From Thermoflexales bacterium (GTDB taxonomy: Bacteria > Chloroflexota > Anaerolineae > Fen-1058), in assembly GCA_016931085.1 (NCBI GenBank), contig JAFGFO010000257.1, positions 1-28,924 of the forward strand: a stretch of DNA of 28,924 nucleotides, in the 5' to 3' direction. A program made the translations under genes and the position numbers. Position 1 is the first letter of the stretch. Each line of letters starts with the position of its first letter. Below, piece after piece: positions 23,053 to 28,924 of this stretch. The notes under the pieces were generated by a model. That model worked only from the letters and a program-made list of their open reading frames with translations. It was not told the origin of the DNA and searched no databases.

Positions 23053-23625
23053 TGCGGCGGAACACCGCTTGGGGCAATGTCGATGCTTGTGACTTGAAGC
23101 ATAGTTTTGCAGTCAGTGCAATGGTATGCTTCCATTTTGGCACTGCAAAACTATGCTTCCAAGCCCATGGTCTACGCTTATAGGTTGCTGTGCTATGAAA
23201 ATGTGCACTCAAGTTGCTTAAAGGTGTGGTTTCACGCCAAGGCCATAGCATATTTGCCAATATCGGTTACACTGCTTTGCAGAACTCGCGGCAAGCCTAT
23301 GGTTCCAATTTGAACTTTCGGCAAGATTATGCTTCCAACACCCGGCGACGCCTGCTTAAATTCCCTCGAAAACGGCCTAAAAACAGCCACGTTGTGCAAA
23401 ACTATGCTTCCAGCCAGTGCAAAACTATGCGTAAAGTCACAATGCTTTTCGGCCTTGCCGAAACCACCACCCACGGCCAAACGCAAAGAACTGGTGCGGC
23501 GCTTGATCGCAGATGTGACGCTCACACAGCAAAAAACCGAAATCATGATACAATGGCGACGGGGAGTAACGCGGTCGAAGACTGGGCGATCCCGCTGCCA
23601 TAACTCGTTAGATGCTCGGTGAAAA
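23053..23625. other. Gene-free 573-bp region holding the iteron-like array
   Basis: No convincing gene on either strand: the small open frames here have no family look and no ribosome sites. The stretch holds the repeats described separately (23094-23435). Nearer the DUF1643 gene is a run with GATACAATGG (about 23547-23556), a possible plus-strand -10 box without a good -35. It separates the divergent minus-strand block from the plus-strand island. Confidence 0.6.
23094..23435. repeat. Iteron-like array, consensus about GCAAAACTATGCTTCCA
   Basis: A 17-base motif occurs at 23118-23134, 23145-23161, 23291-23307, 23321-23337, 23396-23412 and 23419-23435 on the plus strand, and at 23094-23110 on the minus strand. 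The copies at 23145 and 23396 are identical; others differ at 1-5 positions (GCAAGATTATGCTTCCA, GCAATGGTATGCTTCCA). A weaker minus-strand relative is at 23172-23188 (GCAACCTATAAGCGTAG). Neighbours are 23, 27 and 30 bases apart within pairs. Irregular spacing and short unit exclude CRISPR; plasmid iterons (replication or partition origin) or a transfer origin are the closest known kinds. Confidence 0.7.
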
Positions 23626-24216
23626 ATGCAACCTTTGCTTGGCGGCATAGTTTATACTTATCAGCTTGACAAGTGGAAAATCAGCTGGGAAAGCGATGAA
23701 AAATATCGGCATTGGTGTTTGCAGGAGCATTCATCAAACACCGATATTGCTCTTGTTGTGATGTTCAACCCTGGGAGTTTGAGTGGTGATGGTGCAAATT
23801 TACGTACAGATACTACCCTAAGGATCCTGAGAGAAGTGTTCTGCGACACTGGGCTAAACCCTCTTGTTGTTAACCTATTTGACTTTGCGACTCCCAAGAT
23901 TAACGAACTGTATCAACATTGGAGCCAAAGGGACAAGGGCAAATGTGTTTACAGCCTGCTACCATACGAAAAAATACGAATTGTTGTGTATGCCTATGGC
24001 GACTATGAAAACAAGGATAAGCACACCTCAGATGTAAAAGAGCGCATCAGATCAGTGAGAAGCTTGCTGGCAGAAATACCTGAGATTATTGTAGCCTCAA
24101 ACCGTAGCGGTACTCCAAAACATCCAATGAACTGGCAGAGAGAAGGGATCAAATCAAACGCCCAACAACTAGTTCGTGATTTCTACAGATCACGTCTAGC
24201 AACGGCTTCCACTTGA
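23626..24216 (+). CDS. DUF1643-family protein
   Basis: A 196-residue protein with the look of DUF1643: VVMFNPGSLS (44-53), then LRTDTTLRIL (59-68) and PLVVNLFDFATP (79-90), followed by a second half with VVYAYGDYEN and PEIIVASNRSGTPKHPMNW. The biochemical function of DUF1643 is not established; members are frequent on mobile elements. The start at 23626 has only a weak upstream GGTGAAAA. The gene is clearly more AT-rich than the minus-strand blocks, which suggests separate acquisition, together with the helicase gene that follows after 104 bases. Confidence 0.75.
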   Translation: MQPLLGGIVYTYQLDKWKISWESDEKYRHWCLQEHSSNTDIALVVMFNPGSLSGDGANLRTDTTLRILREVFCDTGLNPLVVNLFDFATPKINELYQHWSQRDKGKCVYSLLPYEKIRIVVYAYGDYENKDKHTSDVKERIRSVRSLLAEIPEIIVASNRSGTPKHPMNWQREGIKSNAQQLVRDFYRSRLATAST

Positions 24217-24320
24217 CCCTTACGCGCGCCGTCTACCATCATTCTGTGTTTTCAATCGTTCTGAGCAAACTGGCATAGTCGGTTACAGCGGCGCGGATGA
24301 GAAGATATTGAGTTAGAGAT

Positions 24321-27248
24321 ATGGTAACTTTAGAATCACCTGAACGCCTCATGCAATACGACAGCGCTGGCAAGCCCATTTCGGGTGTGGGGCCGGGCGC
24401 ACCCTTGGTATTTGTCAAAGCCTATTTCCCAGAAGTCCAACAGGTTATTCGTATTGCCAGCGCGTTTTTTACCCTCAGCGGCTATCAATTGGGACGCAAA
24501 TATGCTTTGCCTGAAGTCCAGTTCCGTATCTTGGTTGGCAAAGAAGAGGGCAAAAACGTCACGGCGACGGTGCTGCAGGAAATATTGGACGATCTCGGTC
24601 GGTGTGAAACCGAGCTATGGGAAACTGTAGCAGAATTGGTCGAGCGGCTAAAAAACGGGCAGTTTCGCATCATGGACGCTCGGGCCATGCAGACCCCCTT
24701 TCACTGCAAGTTCTACATCTGCGACGACACGCTGATCTGGCAAGGCTCTTCCAACTTTTCGCGAACCGGACTATATGTTTCCTCTGAGCAAGTGAGCGCC
24801 AGCCGTGACCCGGCGCAAGTTCAGCAATTTACAGTATGGTATGACGATGCAGCACGCAACGCCAAGGATCTTGTTGCTGAACTCATTGCACGGTTGGAGG
24901 GATGGCTCAAACTGGCCACGCCATTCGAGATTTACCTCAAGACCTTACTCTTCCTCAATAACCTACCGGACGAAAAGGTACGTTCAGACGGACACCAGCC
25001 AGCTTACTATCAAAAAGGTGTAATCGCGCGCGCCCTGCGGCTGGCCCGCAGCTTTGGAGGAGGATTGATAGTTGCAGCTACAGGGTTGGGCAAAACCGTC
25101 ATGGGTGCCGAAATCGCCTGGCGTCTGCAGATGTCTGGCCAAGCCAAACGCCTGATTCTGGTAGCCCCCAATGGTGTGCGCGAAAACTGGGAGAACGAGC
25201 TTTCCAGCCGCGATGTCAACTATAAATTCTTCAACATCGGGGTACTGTTCCGTAAACCCTCTGCAAAAACGCACCATCAGGCCAACAAACTAGATGAGCA
25301 ACTTCGGCAAGCTGACAGTCAAACCACTTTACTGATTGACGAAGCGCATTTCTATCGCAATCAATTGTTGTCCGAAAAGTCAAAAGGGCACAAAAGCTTA
25401 GTCTATGAGCGATTGGAGCCGGTTGTCAAGCGCGGCGCAAATATTTTTCTACTCACAGCCACAGCTTATGGTACCAACATGCAAAACCTCAACAGCCTGC
25501 TCTATCTGTTGCCTCATCGGCAATCCAACTTGGTGGATAGTCAAAACCCCTTTCGAGCCAGTTCTGCAGATGAGTTTGCTCGTCTACCTGTTGTTACTAT
25601 TCTGGGACTGCCGCATGTACTCAAAATAGCACGGCAACGTGGTGATGTGGATGAGAACGGACGGACATTCATTCAGTTTGCCGATGAAAAACGCTATTTA
25701 CCCAGGTATCTGCGCCTCCAATCTGTTCGCTATCAGTTGACGTTGCAAGCCGACCTACTGAATGCCTTTGACCAAAAATGCTTTAGTCAAGCCAATAAAT
25801 TTCGTCAACATTGGTACGATGACGACACATCTTCCATGCAACTTGGCCTAATCGACACCCTATATAACAATGCACTGGAAAGCTGGCTCAGTTCGCCAGC
25901 CGCGTTGGCAGAAAGTATAGCGCTGAATCTACAAACGCCAGGCAAACAGGACTATATGATATCTACCGAGACAGGTACAGCACATTTCACCCCCCAATTG
26001 GATATGTTCGGTTCGCCAGCGCACGCCTCTCACAAACGCCAAGGCCACCTAGGAAAGCCCAGAACAACCGATGGCATTGGATATCAATCCTACATGCAGC
26101 TCAGCCAAGCCGAACGTCAAGCTGCCCTGATGCCATTGCTCGATCAACTGAAACAACCTGATTATCAAAGAGACGATAAATTCCAAAAGTTGAGCGCCAT
26201 CATTCACCGGCATTGTATAAGCCAATCCGGCAAAGTCGTTGTTTTTGTCAAACGACACCTTACAGCACAATATCTCTTGAAAGGACTAGAGCAGACCTTT
26301 GGCAAGAAAGTGCAAATTGGGTCAACCGTGGAGACATCTGAAGATTCCCTGCGCCTGAAATCTGGCCCCTACCGCTCTGAAGTGTTGAAAAACTTTTCTC
26401 CCCGATCGCACAATTACGATGCCGACCGAGAATACAACGTGCTGATTTGCACTGATGCGGACGGGGTGGGCGTCAATCTACAAGACGCAGACACAGTTAT
26501 TAACTACGACCCACCCGAAGGCGCCGACACATTATTCCAACGAGCTGGCCGTGTGCTTCGCATGACAAATGACCCGGAGCGAGTCGTGTTTTTTTATACA
26601 TTGGTGCCCTCACTGTCCGATGAAGTGAACCCCAAGTCGCAATGTCAAAATGATATTCGTGCAGTCTTTCAACGCATTCGCCGCCGCCACGTCCAATCCA
26701 AACAGATTCTTGGATCAGAGGTGATGTCCGAGCAGGAATCAGTAGAGGTTTCGCTGGATGCGGACATGGATGTTGAACAACTAACACGCGATCAAGATTT
26801 TCTTGCCGACATCGGCGGACTTGGAGCAGAAGCGATGATGACGCATACTGCTGCGCTAGAGCAATACCGCACTCAAGCCGAAGCCTTACCAGAGTTCCTG
26901 TTGAGCGCCCGACGTTCCAGTGGTGTCCAGCATGAAGTGTTTGTGTTGCTACGGCATCAACAATCTTACCGTCCAGTAATTTTTGATCTTTTGCAGAAAC
27001 AATTGGAGGAATTGACCGATTTGGCCGTCCTAGATCGCTTACGTTGTGAGTTGAGCGAACCGCGTGCTGTGGTCAATCCCGAGCACATAGAACGCGCCGC
27101 CAATGTTGCCATGCGCGCTTGGTGCGAGAAAAACAATATCTCGACTGATCAGGTTCGGAAAACCTGTGCTTTATATTTGCTACCGGAACATTCCCCCGTA
27201 ACGCTTGAGGCTTTGCTGGATGAGCTTGGAATACTCTCAGAGGATTAG
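24321..27248 (+). CDS. PLD-nuclease / SF2 (SNF2-like) helicase fusion
   Basis: A 975-residue fusion. The N-terminal phospholipase-D-type nuclease domain (about 28-190) has one HKD half-site: His128 and Lys130 in FHCKFYICDD, and QGSSNFSRTGL (141-151). The helicase core follows: Walker A AATGLGKTV (252-260), motif Ia VAPNGVRENW, motif II DEAH (340-343), motif III LLTATAYGTN (377-386), then the C-terminal lobe with KVVVFVKR (638-645), motif V TDADGVGVNLQDAD (711-724) and motif VI FQRAGRVLRM (739-748). The C-terminal 200 residues are of unknown family. PLD-SNF2 fusions are common in anti-phage or restriction-type islands; an active enzyme would dimerise to make two HKD sites. Ribosome site is weak (AGAGAT), and ATG 24351 is an alternative start. 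More AT-rich than neighbours. Confidence 0.85.
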   Translation: MVTLESPERLMQYDSAGKPISGVGPGAPLVFVKAYFPEVQQVIRIASAFFTLSGYQLGRKYALPEVQFRILVGKEEGKNVTATVLQEILDDLGRCETELWETVAELVERLKNGQFRIMDARAMQTPFHCKFYICDDTLIWQGSSNFSRTGLYVSSEQVSASRDPAQVQQFTVWYDDAARNAKDLVAELIARLEGWLKLATPFEIYLKTLLFLNNLPDEKVRSDGHQPAYYQKGVIARALRLARSFGGGLIVAATGLGKTVMGAEIAWRLQMSGQAKRLILVAPNGVRENWENELSSRDVNYKFFNIGVLFRKPSAKTHHQANKLDEQLRQADSQTTLLIDEAHFYRNQLLSEKSKGHKSLVYERLEPVVKRGANIFLLTATAYGTNMQNLNSLLYLLPHRQSNLVDSQNPFRASSADEFARLPVVTILGLPHVLKIARQRGDVDENGRTFIQFADEKRYLPRYLRLQSVRYQLTLQADLLNAFDQKCFSQANKFRQHWYDDDTSSMQLGLIDTLYNNALESWLSSPAALAESIALNLQTPGKQDYMISTETGTAHFTPQLDMFGSPAHASHKRQGHLGKPRTTDGIGYQSYMQLSQAERQAALMPLLDQLKQPDYQRDDKFQKLSAIIHRHCISQSGKVVVFVKRHLTAQYLLKGLEQTFGKKVQIGSTVETSEDSLRLKSGPYRSEVLKNFSPRSHNYDADREYNVLICTDADGVGVNLQDADTVINYDPPEGADTLFQRAGRVLRMTNDPERVVFFYTLVPSLSDEVNPKSQCQNDIRAVFQRIRRRHVQSKQILGSEVMSEQESVEVSLDADMDVEQLTRDQDFLADIGGLGAEAMMTHTAALEQYRTQAEALPEFLLSARRSSGVQHEVFVLLRHQQSYRPVIFDLLQKQLEELTDLAVLDRLRCELSEPRAVVNPEHIERAANVAMRAWCEKNNISTDQVRKTCALYLLPEHSPVTLEALLDELGILSED

Positions 27249-27265
27249 ACCAGTCAATGACTGGT
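27249..27265. terminator. Inverted repeat after the helicase gene, possible terminator
   Basis: ACCAGTCA-A-TGACTGGT, a perfect 8-bp repeat with one centre base, begins immediately after the TAG stop. It is followed by TTACGTTT, only a partial T-run. It could end the island transcript or be a binding dyad. In the remainder of 27266-27483 I see AT-rich promoter-like sequence ahead of the VOC gene but no unambiguous -35/-10 pair. Confidence 0.35.
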
Positions 27266-27483
27266 TACGTTTAAAAGCACCGCGTCCTTTTTGATTGGCT
27301 ATCTGCGCCAAAGAATAACCAGCGAAACTGATCCAACCCTCTTTTGGGTTTGGTATCTTGAAAATATACCAGAAAAGTCACCTCACCGCTTATTTGAAAA
27401 GTATTGATGCTAAACGATCCCAAAACAAACACAGCCAACCCAATCTTGGGTTTCTCTCGGCGGTTGCCGCGAAAGAGGAGCAC

Positions 27484-27942
27484 ATGACCATTTCTGCCAA
27501 ATACGTTCACACCAATCTCATCGCTCAAGACTGGCGCCTTCTGGCTGACTTTTACCAACACGTCTTGGGATGTGTACCGGTTCCGCCGGAACGCGACTTG
27601 CAAGGCGAAAAACTCGAAGCGGGAACTGGCATCCCAGGCGCGCATCTGCGCGGCATACATCTGCGCTTGCCCGGCTATGGCGATGGCGGGCCGACGCTAG
27701 AGATTTTCAGCTACAATATTCTCGAAACGCGAGCCAGGACAGCCGTCAATCGCCCCGGATTCGGGCACATTGCCTTTTCGGTTGACGACGTAGCAGCCGC
27801 ACAGAAGGCTATCAAGCAAGCGGGCGGGCAAGCAATCGGTGAAATCGTGAATCTGCAGCTTGCCACTGGCGCAAAGGTAACGTGGTGCTATGTAACCGAC
27901 CCCGAAGGGAACGTGGTCGAGTTGCAGTCATGGTCAAGCTAA
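27484..27942 (+). CDS. VOC-superfamily (glyoxalase/bleomycin-resistance-like) protein
   Basis: A 152-residue metal-binding VOC protein with paired beta-alpha-beta-beta-beta modules. Likely metal ligands are His9 (KYVHTNLIA), Glu73 (PTLEIFSYN), His95 (GFGHIAFSV) and Glu146 (NVVELQSW), the complete set for this fold. The C-terminal YVTDPEGNVVELQ is the classic VOC ending. Substrate is not predictable: lactoylglutathione lyase, dioxygenase or isomerase types share this pattern. The start at 27484 follows GAGGAG; an in-frame start at 27358 adds non-homologous sequence. It appears to stand alone. Confidence 0.88.
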   Translation: MTISAKYVHTNLIAQDWRLLADFYQHVLGCVPVPPERDLQGEKLEAGTGIPGAHLRGIHLRLPGYGDGGPTLEIFSYNILETRARTAVNRPGFGHIAFSVDDVAAAQKAIKQAGGQAIGEIVNLQLATGAKVTWCYVTDPEGNVVELQSWSS

Positions 27943-28002
27943 AAGCTCTTTGGCCTTTGCCTGGGGGCTTTCCATGTCCCTCCAACTTTTGAGGTAATCA
28001 GA

Positions 28003-28668
28003 ATGGCCAAATCGAAGCGAAAACACAAAAAAGCGAAAAGCCTGAGTAGCGGCGTTCCACCCGTGCCAGACAGCCTGCGTAAGCAGGTCGCCCAGGCTGG
28101 GCTGGAACACGTTCAATTTCGAGCTTTTAGAATCTCGGACGACGTCGACGACAACTATCGGTCCGGCATCACCGACGAAATCGGAGAGGCAACGCTTGCG
28201 CTCAAGCAAGGCCAGGTGCACGAGGCGATAGTCGCGTTTCAAAACATCATCAAGCGCGAGCCAGGCGCCAAGGAAGCATACCTCAACCTGGCTGCAGCCT
28301 ACAAACTATCAGGCCAAGATGAGACAACAGCCGAAGCTCTTTTCCAGGAAACGATGGAAAAGTTCCCTCGCTACGTCTTTCCTCGCGCCAACCTGGCTCA
28401 AATCTATCTAAAACGTGGCCAGGTAAAAGAAGCAGAAGAGCTATTGCTCCCCCTGGACAATCTGCGCGACTTTACGTCGGGAGAATTCCGCTTCTACGCC
28501 TTGACGTGGAGCGATGTCTTGGCGGCGCAGGGCAACTATGAGGCTGCCATGTCGTGGTTGCAAATGCTCTCGTCAGCACGGCCGGGATCGCCTGGCGTGT
28601 GGGGGCGGCGCGTCCGCTACTGGATAGGGCGGTTATTACGCGGATCCCACCCAAAAGAGCAGGAATGA
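28003..28668 (+). CDS. TPR-repeat protein
   Basis: A 221-residue soluble protein with a very basic start (MAKSKRKHKKAK) and tandem TPR-like helical pairs at about 57-155: ATLALKQGQVHEAIVAFQN, AYLNLAAAYKLSGQDETTAE, PRANLAQIYLKRGQVKEAEE, then a looser unit at about 165-192 (LTWSDVLAAQGNYEAAMSW). TPR units mediate protein-protein contact; no catalytic motif is visible. GAGGTAATCAG precedes the ATG at 28003. It follows the VOC gene by 60 bases and may share its transcript. Confidence 0.8.
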   Translation: MAKSKRKHKKAKSLSSGVPPVPDSLRKQVAQAGLEHVQFRAFRISDDVDDNYRSGITDEIGEATLALKQGQVHEAIVAFQNIIKREPGAKEAYLNLAAAYKLSGQDETTAEALFQETMEKFPRYVFPRANLAQIYLKRGQVKEAEELLLPLDNLRDFTSGEFRFYALTWSDVLAAQGNYEAAMSWLQMLSSARPGSPGVWGRRVRYWIGRLLRGSHPKEQE

Positions 28669-28695
28669 CAAGAATGCAAGCCCCAGCATAGCTGG

Positions 28696-28924
28696 TTAGC
28701 CGGCAGGATACCGCCGCCTGATGATCCTACCCTTCTGAGGGTCCAGCACCATCGAGTAAAGTTCGATCTCGAACCACGCTAGAAAAGCTTGGTAACTCTG
28801 ATCAGCGGGCCACCAACTCGGGTCCCGATACCAAGAGTCCAGTTCCACTTCAAACAGTTCGGGATAGATGGTCTCTATGAATGCTTGTGCTTCCTCTTCG
28901 TGATCGTATTCAGGCAGCAAGATA
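28696..28924 (-). CDS. Hypothetical protein, 5' end outside the window
   Basis: The frame is open from the window edge (continuing beyond 28924) to the stop at 28696. The visible 75 or so residues are acidic and Trp/Tyr-rich: EYDHEEEAQAFIETIYPELF, SWYRDPSWWPADQSYQAFLAWFEIELYSM and a basic end RIIRRRYPAG. No family recognised. It converges on the TPR gene, with only 27 bases between them and no clear terminator. Confidence 0.55.
   Translation of the reverse strand, partial: ILLPEYDHEEEAQAFIETIYPELFEVELDSWYRDPSWWPADQSYQAFLAWFEIELYSMVLDPQKGRIIRRRYPAG

Noticed and set aside
23094..23435. CRISPR array considered for the repeats
   Set aside because: Repeat unit is 17 bases, spacing is irregular, orientation is mixed and there are no cas genes.
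23558..23598. GGGGAGTAACG... resembled the start of a yybP-ykoY (Mn2+) riboswitch
   Set aside because: The remaining conserved parts and the long helices are missing, and the stretch is too short.
23600..23616. TAACTCGTTAGATGC looked like an integron attC core (GTTRRRY) before the DUF1643 gene
   Set aside because: No matching RYYYAAC partner or extended inverted repeat upstream, and no second site after the gene or integrase in the window.
27300..27460. Possible stem-loops around AACCC/GGGTT upstream of the VOC gene
   Set aside because: Short stems with mismatches and no consistent relation to a promoter or T-run.

Overview
The window looks like a chromosomal accessory region, or an integrated plasmid-like element, of a Chloroflexota bacterium. 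The protein-level hints are Pro/Thr-rich linkers followed by a YLPLIL / VYLPAIF-type motif in two predicted exported proteins (starts at 14269 and 15909, minus strand), which I associate with Chloroflexi surface proteins. The Tad-type ATPase and membrane platform also lack any outer-membrane secretin gene, which fits a single-membrane cell. No rRNA, tRNA, CRISPR array, integrase or transposase was found. Functions are read from motifs only; no database was searched.

Layout. (1) 1-2559, plus strand: a multi-PAS HisKA_2-type sensor kinase that has lost its 5' end, followed by a one-domain response regulator. (2) 2668-14269, minus strand, read right to left: a secreted FLPLI-type protein, CpaB, a CpaE/TadZ-like ATPase, an SdrB-like membrane-anchored surface protein, CpaF/TadA, TadB, a previously unmarked 39-residue membrane ORF, TadC, then a GT-C-like membrane protein, two GT87/DUF2029 membrane proteins and a small membrane protein. 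(3) 14359-20656, minus strand: a five-TM membrane protein, a 66-residue protein, a giant VirB4/HerA-like ATPase carrying about 350 residues of strictly alternating small residues, a 53-residue membrane protein, a small lipoprotein, an 87-residue acidic protein, an M23 peptidase and a 73-residue membrane protein. (4) 20806-22926, minus strand: an SSB-like OB-fold protein, a membrane-anchored helical protein and a replication-relaxation-like protein. (5) 23053-23625: a gene-free stretch with iteron-like repeats. (6) 23626-27248, plus strand: a more AT-rich island with a DUF1643 gene and a PLD-nuclease/SF2-helicase fusion, possibly defence related. (7) 27484-28924: a VOC/glyoxalase protein, a TPR protein and a partial hypothetical gene.

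How it may work together. Blocks 2-4 share one orientation and many 4-bp start/stop overlaps. Two promoters with the same 23-bp element and the same spacing head blocks 4 and 3. Two look-alike hairpin terminators sit immediately before the first start codon of blocks 3 and 2. I infer one regulated system that joins DNA-handling proteins (SSB-like, replication-relaxation-like, iterons), a VirB4-like pump with a wall hydrolase, and Tad motor/platform proteins with a glycosylation module: a candidate hybrid DNA-transfer or secretion apparatus. No pilin, prepilin peptidase, VirD4 coupling protein or classical relaxase is visible, so this assignment is a hypothesis.
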